Of a stretch of DNA of 64,000 nt, positions 48,858 through 60,500 are shown piece after piece. The notes beneath the pieces are model-generated. The model ran no database searches. It was not told the origin of the DNA and saw only the letters and a program-made list of their open reading frames with translations. The stretch spans positions 30,893 through 94,892 of the forward strand of contig JACATO010001720.1 of assembly GCA_018389105.1 (NCBI GenBank). Direction: 5' to 3'. Every line of letters starts with the position of its first letter. Within the stretch, counting starts at the first letter, position 1. The translations under genes were made by a program, and so were the position numbers. This DNA is from Nautilus pompilius. Lineage: Eukaryota; Mollusca; Cephalopoda; Nautilida; Nautilidae.

Positions 48858-51800
48858 AAAAGAAAATCTAATTATGAATGTAATGAGTATGGACAAAAAA
48901 TAAATCAATACAAAATATAGCTTAGAAACGTTCCCCTTTTTTGCGTTAGTAATTTCTCGCTAATATCCTGGTTTGGTGGTGACGTCATCGATGTCTGAGT
49001 CTTTGACTAATGATGACCTTTTGTAATGCTCTTGACATATGAATGATTTACTGTATAAATTATTGGATGATATATGGATGTCGCAAAATTAGATGCGTCT
49101 TTGAATAATCCCGACGGCTCCACTTCCACGAATAGATTGCCATGGAAAAAGTATATTTTGATACAACTTTGTGTGGACAGATTCCAAGTGTGATAGCTTC
49201 ATTAGAACCTGGTGCTATTCGGGTGGAATTTAAGCTTTGGTAGTAGTGTACCTCTTTAAATCTATGTTCTTGTGAATAGTTAGAAGAAAAAAAATACAGC
49301 GACCTGTAGCTAAGGGTGGAATTAGCTTCGTTCGATGTGACTGTCTCTCTCTTTTGTCGCATTCTCTACCGGGATTTGAACCGCTGCAGTCACGTTCGTG
49401 TTTTGTCATGGCGCGTTTCCGTCCGACACCGATGGGATGGATTTGTCATCGTGCGATTTTGTCCAGAGTTGTGCTTTTGATGACAGCTATATAGCAAACG
49501 TGGCCATTACCAGAGACAACGCAATGACTGATGCAACCACTTGTCTGATTACTCGAACACTAAAGCTGTTGAGATCGTTTTCCTTTGCAAACAACCAGCT
49601 TCTGTAGGTTTTGGTGGGCTACGGAATCGGAGAGCGTACATCTATTTACAGCAGAAGACTGGCGAATTAACCAAATCCTTCATAATATCTAATTCGTTTT
49701 TGGTATAAAATCCCACTCCTCCATTTACTTTTTTATAGAAGACATTTTCAATAATGAATACCATTTTAACCCGCATTAGACAATAAGAATAAACACAAGG
49801 CACAGCAAAAGCTTGTTAGAGATGGCCGTGCGCTTTAATGCGCTGATCTCTTTCTCTCTACCTTTCTTGTCTTCCCACTTAGGAGAGAGTCAGGGTGTTC
49901 CTCTTAGCCCTTCTGCGCAAAACGCTACAACCACGTGCTACGGAAAGTATACAGCATAATTTCAGTGACGTCATATAGCGAGGGGTGTTTTAGGGGATTC
50001 TTCTATTAAGTAAAATTCATAGAATTTTTTTTTTTTTAAATATTATTATTGATTTACGGCGTTTTTTAAAAATTCTACCAGAGTAAACTGTATATGTAAG
50101 CTCACTGGTACCGCCCCCTCCCTAAACACTTAATATCGTAGCGTGCTGCTTGTTGTGGCGGCGACTCGACCCCTGATTGGACCGGGAAAGCTGTGTTTAG
50201 TGTCTAGTCAAAGATGTTTCGCGGTTTTTCTGTGTTGACTCGTTCTTCGCTACCAGGCTTTAATCAAAGTACGGTAGGCTCGGCCAAAGCCGATGAGTAT
50301 CGACCACTTTCGTACTGATCATTGTTCGATTGTCTGGTGATATACCCTCATCCGGTGCCAACAGGACAGTTAAAGGCGTTCATTAAAGTCTGTAGCGTTC
50401 TTTTCTTGAATATTTTATGCCCTTGCCCACGTTTACCGGAAATAGAGATACATGCAATGGGTCACATCAACTCGGCAATGGCTTAATATTTGAAAAATAA
50501 AATCAGCGAGACTATATAAAGTGAATCCTAAACTAGACAAAGACAGGAGATACGGTCGAGATGTTACTGATGTTGCAGGTGGTGGAAGTTGTCCAAATCA
50601 ATTCATTCTCTGCTGACAAGCTGGTTTCGCTAGCTCCGTGGTCGGCTCATATGACCATCAGGTGCCCAGCCATCATCTACCTGTACCGCGCTGTCGCCGA
50701 TCCCACCCCGGAATAAATAAGTCTAATGACTAAGAATTGATGGGAATAGACTAATTTATCAGCTTTACGTCATCCTTAATAACAGCCGGAAAGTACCGAA
50801 AAAACAACTTTACGTCGCGTATACCTGGAATGCCTTTTTTGTTTTGTTTTGTGGTTTATTAAAGCTGAACAGGTAAAAAAAAAACAACATCTTTGCGGTT
50901 TCTTCTAAACTTAAGATGACAAGTGACATGCGGAGTATTATATTCATTTTATCCACTGTATTTACTTATTGGTTTCCAATTTACACAATCAGAAATACGA
51001 ACGTAGATGAAAAGTTCTGTAATAAAAGGTATTTTTTAGCTTTAATAATAATATTTTAACCTCATTTAATTTTTAGTGACGGTGAAGACAATGGCCAACT
51101 CTGTTTGTTCTTCACAAAGCGTAATTTTACCACGGCTCTGTAACGTTGAAGTCTTTGTTTTGCATCTGATTTAACATTTATCCATTTCTTTTTTAAAATA
51201 ATATTCATCAGTGAAGAAAATATTGAAATCTGCGCGTTTATTAAGCATAGTACTTTATCCATTTAAAGATGCACCTTCACAAGAAGTTTAGTACAGAAAT
51301 GCTGTCGATGGCAAAACAATGGATTTATTATTTTAAAGCGCAATTTTACACTTAAATACTTTTGTTTAAAAACATATGGAATGCCATAATTTTGTCCACG
51401 GATATAACGCTACGTAATACCTTCTCCTTTATTTCAGAAACAAAGTTTTGTTTGTGCAGGCACCACACTAAAAATTCTTTGTACCTGAATCATTTAAATA
51501 ATGCAAACGGAATGAACTCACATGAAAGCCCAGCTTCTAATATGATGCGTTCCTTGTCGCACTGGTCGATGGGTCAATACTAATTAATCTGTACCAGACA
51601 AAAGATTGACCAACTACTGCGTGATATAGTGCACAAGCACCGAATGTGAGGTTAAATCAGTCAAGAATGCACGTTTTTTTTCTTTCTATCTCTTGATTTT
51701 TGTCCTTTAAAAGGGAAAAAGAGATCAAACGCCACCAATTTTCGGTAACATTTTATGCAGGTGCTCCTGAATAATGGCAGTTCTCAAAGCGCACTGCAAC

Positions 51801-52043
51801 AGTTGTTTGGACTTCGCTTCAGACCTACTGAATACTTTTTTCTTTTTCCCTTTGCGAATACTAAACATTAGATAGTGTGAAAATAGCACGACTCGTTTGC
51901 GCATCCGGCTCGACAGTTCTTCCTAAGATGGAACGAAAATTGCTTCTATTTAATTGAAACCTACAGCGTATCTGTTTAATATGGACCACTACACGCAAAG
52001 CCGGGGCTAGATTTTAGATACGGCATCAGTAGAATCTAATTGA

Positions 52044-52115
52044 ACGTGTAGATGAGGCCACAATCGACATCATGTGGTCACGTGTAGATGGAGCCACAAT
52101 CGAAGTCATCAGGTA
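52044..52115 (+). repeat. 36-bp tandem duplication
   Basis: ACGTGTAGATG starts at 52044 and again at 52080. Both copies continue with a GAGGCCACAATCGA-like segment and TCATC, diverging at a few positions. Confidence 0.8.
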
Positions 52116-53166
52116 CTTCCTGAAATCGATTGTTTGTAACTCTAACACCATAAACGTCAACGGAAGTAAACGCTCGCGCAGAAGCATATTACGCCGTCAA
52201 GGAGATTGATCCACGACGAAGCATCTAACCTTCCTATTATATTTCGGATCTATTTTATCTGACAATGATTTCGTCAAGCTTAAAAGTTGCTAAAAGACAT
52301 TTTAAAAATCATACGGTATTTTGTGACTTTTTTAATCTTAGAGACCTAACGCGTGACGAGGAAAGAAAAAAGCGAACTCTGGCGTGTCTAGTTTCTCTCA
52401 TTACAGTCCAAAACAATGGTTGTAGCCGAAATCTGAACATAATAGGAGAGCTGAAAGCTGTTTTTTTTATTCTGTATTCGCTTGGAATAAAATTAGTGGA
52501 ACTGATCAAAGATTGCTAACGATGGCAATTCCTACATCTCTCCTTATTATAAACTGTTTGTAGTTCATAGATAAAGCAAAACTCAATTTTAGCAAGACAG
52601 TAAAAATATTGGATGATTAAAAAAAAAAAAATACTGATATATATATATATATCATTTCATAAGCATGCACTGGAGGCAAAATTGATATAGTCGTGCACTA
52701 TTGGATTCTAAACTAAAAATAGTACGCTATCTGCTATGTGCAGGTTTCTTCTGCCTGGAGAAGATAATCAATCCCACCAAAAGCTAAAATAACCGACAGC
52801 TGTAAAATATGATTTACTGCCATCCTCTCTGTTAGAATTAAAAGTTCGTACTAAGTATTAAAAAAAGGAATCGAAGTACGTGTTGAGCGTCAGGTTATCT
52901 ACTCATTAAAATGTTACCAAACTCTTCTTTGCTGTTAGGATGAAGATGTAAATATAACAAGATAGAAGAAGCCAATGCTTCAATGAAAAACAATTAGGAA
53001 TGGATAGATGCGAAACACCAGGCAAAAAGACACTTTATATATTGCAATATCATGTAATGGGCATCCTTAAGAGTAAACACCCATAAAGGACGTGTACAGA
53101 TGAGCTTTACACATTCTTATTGACTTCGTAAATGCGAGGTTTCTTTCGGTTCGTGTAATATAAATA

Positions 53167-54401
53167 CACGTGCATCTAAAAAAGTTAGAATATCGCGGAA
53201 GAGTTCACTATTTTTTGTCAGTTATTTCAGAAAGTGAAAGTTGTATATATTCTAGACACATTACATGTAAACTAAAATGTTTCAAGTATTTTTTTAATTT
53301 TAATTCTGATAATTACGGCCTACAGCTAAAAAAATAGACAAAAACGTATCTCAAATATTAGAATATTCCTTTTCGAGTTTGAGTAAATCACTATTTATGC
53401 AGTATAAATACCATGAATCTCTCAGTCTGGTTCAGTACACAATCACAACCATGGGGAAGACTGCTGACTTGACAGTTGTCCAGAAGCCACTGAAGATCAT
53501 TGCTGAAAGGGCTGGCTGTTTGTAGGGTGCTGTATAAAGCATATTCATGGAAAGTTGACTGGAGGGAAAAGTCTGGTAGGAAAAGGTGCACAAGCAAGAG
53601 GGATGACCGCAGCCTTGAGAGGATTGTCAAGCAAAGCCGATTCAAGAACTTGGGGGAGCTTCACAAAGAGTGGACTGAGGCTGGAGTCAGTACATCAAGA
53701 GCCACCACGCACAGACGTGTCCAGAAAATGGGTTACTAGTGTCAAGCCAATCCTGAACCAGAGACAACGTCAGAAGCGTCTTACCTGGGCTAAGGAGAAA
53801 AAGAACTGGACCGTTGCTCAGTGTCCAAAGTCCTCTTTTCAGATGAAAGTAAATTTTACATTTCATTTGGAAATCAAGGTCCCACTGTCTGGAGGAAGAG
53901 TGGAGAGGCACAGAATCCAAGTTGCTTGAAGTCCAGTCTGAAGTTCCCAAAGTCAGTGATGATTTGGGGTGCCATGTCATCTGCTGGTGTTGGTCCGCTG
54001 TGTTTTATCAAGTCCAAAGTCAACGCAGCCGTCCACCAGGAGATTTCAGAGCACTTCATGCTTCCATCTGCTGACAAGCTTTATGGAGATGCTGATTTCC
54101 TTTTCCAGCAGGACTTGGCACCTGCCCTCAGTGCCAAAACTACTAGTAACTGGTTTGCTGACCATGGTATTGCTGTGCTTGATTGGCCAGCCAACTCGCC
54201 TGACCTGAACCCCATATTGTCAAGAGGAAGATGAGAGACACCAGACCCAACAATAGAGACGAGTTGAAGGCCGCTATCAAAGCAACCTGGGCTTCCATAA
54301 CACCTCAGCAGTGCCACAGGCTGATCACCTCCATGCCACGCCGCATTGATGCAGTGATTCGTGCAAAAGGAGCCTAGACCAAGTATTGAGTGCATAAATG
54401 T
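53167..54401 (+). mobile_element. Tc1-like DNA transposon, 3'-truncated copy 2
   Basis: Same family and orientation as 8550-10112. The left end begins CACGTGCATCT after TA (53165-53166) and keeps the inner direct repeat near 53345. Homology stops abruptly at GTGCATAAATG (about 54401), so the last 270 bp or so, including the whole right inverted repeat, are missing. It could not be mobilised by cut and paste without two ends. Confidence 0.94.
53451..54389 (+). pseudogene. Tc1-like transposase, inactivated (copy 2)
   Basis: It keeps the ATG start and the first catalytic Asp (FSDESKF at about 53838) that copy 1 has lost. Relative to copy 1 it has lost 33 bp in the helix-turn-helix region (junction 53483/53484), 14 bp near 53736 beside a direct AGTGTC repeat, and 16 bp at 54216/54217. 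The last deletion removes the ENLW segment with the catalytic Glu and shifts frame. A one-base loss in CAGTGTCCAAAG (about 53823) causes another frameshift close to the one in copy 1. A TAG replaces a CCG codon near the end (GAGCCTAGACC). Not functional. Confidence 0.93.
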
Positions 54402-54429
54402 AACATTAAATTCATATATAATCCATCTT

Positions 54430-54600
54430 TATCGCAGTGTCATGTAATGTTTGTTATCTTTGTCAGTAAATGTTGTGCAAAGACGAACTTTACTTAACTT
54501 CGCTAATCCATTAAAAATACTTCATCGCCAGTGTTAATCTCTACTTCAAACGGATCAGCATTATCGGGCCCACGTTTTCTTGTCCGCCAGTAAATCTTTT
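54430..54600 (-). repeat. Possible inverted 40-bp repeat relics
   Basis: GTGTCATGTAATG, TTTGTCAGTAAATG and CCGCCAGTAAATC resemble reverse-complement pieces of the 22.9-kb unit. Order is partly lost; tentative. Confidence 0.3.
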
Positions 54601-57376
54601 CTGTATTAAAACATGATATTCCGAGGATTAGATTTGACGAAGAACCTCGTAAGCTGCCGTCTTTTTATCTTTTAAAGTTTCACGAGCAATTATCGACATT
54701 TGACGCTGCAACATACTGGCGATATTCATATAAAACCCAAATGATATAGAATCAGGCGTAATGGCATCCGCCCGAGTTCCATTTGAACGTCTCTAGCATG
54801 TATAAGCCACTAACTCTTCCAGTTCCTTCTACAGTAGGTGAAGATCTATGAAACACATACACACACACATATATATATACGAATAAAACGTTTCTCCACG
54901 GCAGATCTTCTAGTTCTTTATGCCGTGCGTAAAGGACAGGTAAAGAAGACTTAAACTCTGATGAAGTCTGGTCATTGCACCTGTTGTATAACTCATGAGG
55001 AGAGATCCGATGTAATTTCATTTCTGCCGCTCCGATTTATTTTACTATTATTTATTACTTAAAATCCAAATTACTGGAGAATAAATGAAACAAAATTTTA
55101 GATTAAATTATCTGATGGAGAGGCAAAAAAGGATACAAAACTATCCTTTTGTTGTTCTTGCAACGAATAAAATAAGTCATCTGGGAGAATAGGAAGCGCC
55201 TTGGCGGGTGAGGAAGTGGGTTTGGTCCCCTGTCGTGGCGCGTTCTCGCCAGGTGGCGGGGTTGTACCCACGGGCGAGAGGAAACAGGACGGTGTGGACG
55301 GTAAGCGAAAACTCGGCTTCGACCGGTGTCGTTGGCGAAGACGTGCGCGCAGAGTTCTCTCACCGGATTGTCGAGAACCGGCTCGGGTGTAAATGTTTCC
55401 GAATTGTAGCCCGAGGGAACATGAAAGAAGAATAACGACAAGAAAATCGGTGATTAGGTAAAAAAAAAGGCAGACGCCGCGGATGTATTGATACAGCGCA
55501 GATCTGAACGTCACGGTAAAAAAAACAACAACAACAACAAAGCAATAAGTCCGCGGTCCAACCGCACGACCGTGAGCCGATTGAGATCTGAGGACGTAAA
55601 GATGAACACCGCCCGCGGCCGTCGGATTTGCTGGCAGCACAGACAAATGTTGTCGGAAGCCGTTATTCATGGATGGTTGCGCAAACACGGGTGGGATAAA
55701 TCAGGCGTCCGAGGTTTGTCAGTCACGCGGTTAAAGAAGCAGCGGTAGAGGGCGCGACAGTAAAACTCCGAAACTCCGCCCCGTCTGGCGGAGGCTGAGC
55801 CCCGCGGGTGGTAAGGGATTGGTCGGTTCGTGAAAAATCCGAGTGTAAATAATAGGTTTATATCGTTGCCAAAGAATCTAGACCAAAAGAGTACGAAGGT
55901 CTGAGAACTGTAAAGATCGTTACGGCGGCTAGGATTTCTTAAATGGCTACGTTATTCACTGTAGACATCGTGTCAGAAGGGAGATAACTCGCTAACTTCA
56001 ACCCAACGCATTATCTCACCGCCCAGAGAGATTGAAATAGTATACGCTGGCGAAAATGAAATCAAGACAGAACTCTGCATAAACGTAAGAAGATATTTGA
56101 CCGGCTTCGTTAAACCGGATATAATTTTGTTATTGTTTTTCTTTTTTTTTTGGTGTGTGGAGTTAATAGCATTATAATTAACGGCTAAAGCAGATTTGTG
56201 TCGGGAAGGGTCAGATAAGTCGGTAAACGAAAAACCATAGAAAGTCATTAGATTCTTCGAGTGCGACAGAATCAATTGTCCGCACGGGATCATCGCAGAC
56301 TGTTGAGCGAAACACCCCTAAAAAAAGTCGCTTTGCACCGATGGAAGTTCAACCCGACCACTTAATGACCGAAGACATCACAGTAAACCGACAAACACCT
56401 CGTTGCTTCCGATCACAGGAAGATCTTAATGCTGAAAGCATTTGGTCGGGGCATCTCAATGGTATTATCTGAGGAAAATTTCCATCGATTCAAAATCCGG
56501 TCGACGCAGTGGTTAGACCGAGAAATAATGCGAGTTAATATTGTGTGTGGCAGCGATGATTTATGCGAGTCCTGTTGTGGGCTGTTGCATCACGCGGCTA
56601 ACGGCCATTATCGGCGGGTCTAGCGGAAATACTCGTTGAAAACAGTTCGCCATGCGCCGTTACACCCGTCAAGCGCATGCGCACTCTTCGACGCGGACGT
56701 GCTCCGAGGGAATTTCTCAGCTTTAATTATGAACATTTGGAATCGCCCCGCATTTACAGTTTTTCCAAGACTTTTCCCCTCAGCTGCCAAACTTCGCTGC
56801 AGCCGTACGTCCCCCGGAACTCGTCGTATTTAAAGACCAACAATTTGAGAAGTTGATCTTTCTCTTCTGCTTTAATACTGGCAACGAATTTTCCCAGTTA
56901 TCTTTCTTCTGGGAGTTGCACGGGCGCCATACCCCGCGAAGAGTTAAAACGTCTACAGGGATGGCGTATCTAATTGCGTTGATTCCTCACAGTACAGTAA
57001 CGTTTGCGTAGAGCCACCACCGAAGTCTTTTTTTTATTTTAAAGCTTTGTCGTGACCAAGTTTAGGAGTTATTTATCTATCCGATTCTTATGTTCATCAA
57101 CATCTGATGAGGTACAGAGCCCGACACGATCGTCAGGTACGTTCAGAAATCCTGTTGGAGCACCAAGCAAAATGGACAAGATTTGTAGATGATCGAATAC
57201 GTTCATCTCCGCGTTTCCGTCGCTGAGAAATTTCCGGCCGTTCGGACACGAAAACCAGTACAGCGCTAGCGCAGGACCGTATCCGACTAGAAACACACCC
57301 ACCGGCGATATATTTAAAAAAATAAAATCCGAAATTTCTTTGTTATTTTTAACCAAAGACTTAGATACACACACAG
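54601..57376. other. CpG-richer intergenic domain
   Basis: From about 55190 to 55830, and again at 56490-56830, the sequence is CpG-rich compared with the rest of the window. ORFs occur on both strands (55098-55688 minus, 55488-55748 plus) without recognisable family. GGACGGTAAGCG near 55300 could be a splice donor. It may hold promoters or first exons of an unrecognised gene, but nothing confirms this. Confidence 0.35.
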
Positions 57377-57576
57377 GCCTACTGATCCTCTCCGTCGCCG
57401 CTCTCGTTCTCGCCGACTCCCGGCCCCGCGGAGAACGAGACTTGCTCGAAATCTCGGGGGATCGACTCGAAGATAAACGTCTGACGACATTTGCTCTTCA
57501 AACCGATGATCGTTACCCAAGCGGCCCTCGATCTATTACTCTTGGGTTGTACCCGAATTTCTTTTCGGACCACTAA
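57377..57576 (+). CDS. Candidate terminal exon of a small secreted protein (unrecognised)
   Basis: A T-rich tract and ACACACACAG end at 57376 as a plausible 3' splice site. The open frame then continues for 65 codons to TAA at 57574-57576, with the first codon split (phase 1). It opens with LLILSVAALVLADS, a signal-peptide-like hydrophobic core with a possible cleavage after Ala, followed by a charged stretch and a Lys-Arg pair (DKR). The C-terminal part is LTTFALQTDDRYPSG and on to the stop. Third positions are C/G-rich, unlike the surroundings. Phase-1 introns near signal-peptide ends are common in secreted-protein genes. No upstream exon with ATG was found and no family is recognised. AATAAA lies at 57725-57730. 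A chance ORF in CpG-rich DNA is a real alternative. Confidence 0.3.
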
Positions 57577-60435
57577 AACGAGTTTCACGCTAATTGGATC
57601 TCTTCCGATTCCCTGTCGAGCTGACACGTCCAGACAGAACCCAGGGAAAAGTTAGCGTGTCACATCAAAGAGTAATAGAAATTAAAAAACGATGCCATTA
57701 AAAAGGCAAACAGACAACAAGTCGAATAAATTATACAGATAAAAAGCGCCGCCGAATTTCCCATCAACAAATTTCCTGTAAAAAGTCCTGTATATTTTGA
57801 GGCATTATACAACAACGAACCCCTTTGTAATATGGCGTGGCTATTAAAAGGTACTGCTGTAAAGCGGACGTTGCCAGTTGTATCGCCATATTTTATAGCG
57901 AAAACGGAAACGTTCGTTAATGTCTTGGAAGCTAGACCGTGATGTTTAATGTAAATAATGAGTGTAACCGTCCATTGGCCAGATGATTTCCTCTCACATC
58001 TCTCCATCGTGCTGGAGTTACAAGACGCTGAATCAAAGTTATCTGTAACGTTTTTGCCACACTTCGTGCAAGAACCTGGGCCAGTTCACAGTATGAGGCC
58101 AGCATTCCGTACAGAAGGATCTACCTTTACGAAACAGCCTATCTGAACTAAAGATGCTCTGTTAAGTTCATAGCCAGGCTGACAGTATGCCATACAAGGA
58201 GCTCAACGGTGGAATCACTACGTCACTGCACTCTACGATCAAATGAGGCGCTATCGTCCTTGAACATTAGTCTAACAGTGACTGAATAATTTTCAAGCCG
58301 AGGAACAGCAACAAGAGCAAGGATGTTTGCATTGCAGGGCACCTCTTCATATTTATGGTTCTGGGCACAGTTCCAAGAAGGGTCTTACTGACAAAACAAA
58401 CATTCCCATACCACGATGGATCCGCTATTACTAGCATCAAAAGCTCGATACCCCCCTATTTCGTCAAACGTTTATTTGGCTATCGAAAAGAAAAAGAAGA
58501 AAACTCATTTGGCCAATATCCCTTTTACAGGGTAAGGAGCGTGCTGAGCCATTAAGCGCCTTGCGCACAGTTCTGCTGGATGCTATGCTGTTGCCTCTCC
58601 AGGGGATTTCCGGTTAATGGAAATGGCAAAGGGGTCATGGTAGATTTCACGAATAACAGCCACGTCTTTTTTTAGAAGTCGTTTACGGAAACGTTCTGTG
58701 TTAACAACAGTGTTCAGCATCAAGACAACGGATAACAGGGCACCGCACGCCAAGTTTTCTGCTACTGCTCCACAGAAAAGCCCAGCATTTTTTCATCCCA
58801 GCCATCCGTCATATCCTAGGTTTTGTCTAGGGCCTCCGCGCCATACTTGTGCTCGCCGGTAATCTTGGACGAGCGACAACAACAAAAACAAAAAAAAATC
58901 CCGAATTTATGCGGCCTCGTCACGCGGGTAGGCGGTTAATAGTGAACTTCGTTTCATTCTGAAGTCACGTGCATCGGAAGTCGAGACGCGCCGAACGCAC
59001 GAGACTTGTGCGAGAGTTCGAGTTCATGGTCACGGGGTGGCGCCTAACTTATGACGAGGTGCGTGACTATTTTCTTTTCTTAAAAAAAAACAACAAAAAC
59101 GATAAACAAGTCTTGGTCACGATTACAAGTACCTAAAGAATAATAAAACCGTTTTTGGTGAATGTCCTATGATCATGAACCCATAAATAAAATACTTTAT
59201 AAAGTATATTTTGATGAAAAGTAAACTTGTGTGACAAAAGTTCCAAAAGAAACTATTTATATTACGCACATGTTCTTTAAAAAACAAACAAACACATATG
59301 GTGGTATTAACACATAGATTTACGTATAAAGTATAATATTCTCATTAAAGATTACATACTAAATAAAACTACAGCTGATTTTAAGATTTGTGAGAGAGTC
59401 GATGATTTATGAACGTTTCAGAACAGACGGCTTGCTCAAGAATAGTTCTCACCACATCTATTTCCAGATGAGAAATTATATTTGTTAATTATGAACTGTA
59501 CAATCTACTGAAAGACATCTGAAACAGACAAATTCTTAGAATGATCTAATACAGCCAGTTAGTAAAATATACTAGTCTATGCAACAAGGGTCTTATAATA
59601 TGCCACTCAGAAATGTGTTCTAATATGCCATTAGTGAGGTAAAAGGCTTTCTGAGATGATTTTTAATACTGAAATATCGCAACATGGTTCTACTACATAG
59701 GTCTTTGCAGTAGAGACTAAGCGATGAATAAGGACTCAGGAACCCCGGACCTATCACAAAGCAAAAAGTGTATTAACATATTTTAATTTCAAAGAAAGTT
59801 CCGTCTTTAGAAATCTAAAACTGCAGATTTGAAGCTTTCGTTTTGTATTATTGACTGCTATTTGAGGAGTATCAAAATTAGATATCCTCAGTCTTTACAT
59901 TGTACAAATTCCTATTTTCCATCTCATGCAATTCAAAATTTACACACTTGCAATATAGTAATTGTATGCTGGCAACTGTGAGAATACCTAATAATACAGA
60001 TTTTTTCAAAATTACATCAAACGACGTTTTAGAAACTTGTGTTCTTTCTTACATCTTCAGGCTGCATTTGCTTTCTGCTGAATTCTATGGATGTGGTAGA
60101 GTATCAATGCAACTATTAATATAGAATAAACTGATGTGCAATGTGAGATCAATGCAGTCAAACAGACCGCAATATGTAAATGCATTAATAGGTTTTTTTT
60201 AATGGAAAAAATCTGAAAAAAGTTGATTTTAGCCTTGCTATTTTTTTTTTTGTTGTTGTTGTTGAAGGGGATAACTTTTGTATTATATTATTTTTTCACG
60301 CTGTTAGCATCTACAATTCTTTTGTGAAGAAATATCTAGCCAGATCGTTTTCCGTCACGCACGCATTTTTAAAGAGACAGGTCGAGTCTATATTTATCAA
60401 TAGCAGCACGTGATTACAAACACCAGGTTGCCCAC

Positions 60436-60500
60436 GTTTATCATTAAATATCAGTAAATATAGTGTAAACCATCTTCGTCAGTAAATTCTGGTAAATTTC
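60436..60500 (-). repeat. Inverted copy of the 40-bp degenerate repeat
   Basis: ATCATTAAATATCAGTAAAT, then ATAGTGTAAACC and CGTCAGTAAATTCTGGTAAA, match the reverse complement of the unit at 22.9-23.6 kb over about one and a half units. Confidence 0.5.

Larger units (their letters stand above)
47491..53166. other. AT-rich intergenic DNA
   Basis: No recognisable gene. ORFs at 49060-49607, 51362-51583 and 52265-52519 have no family match. An A/TA/T hairpin-like tract lies at 48825-48857, a T-run/AT tract near 50026, and a 36-bp duplication at 52044. Confidence 0.55.

Noticed and set aside
49370-49382. Minus-strand B-box-like GGTTCAAATCCCG
   Set aside because: No A box or tRNA fold at the proper distance upstream; left as an isolated match.
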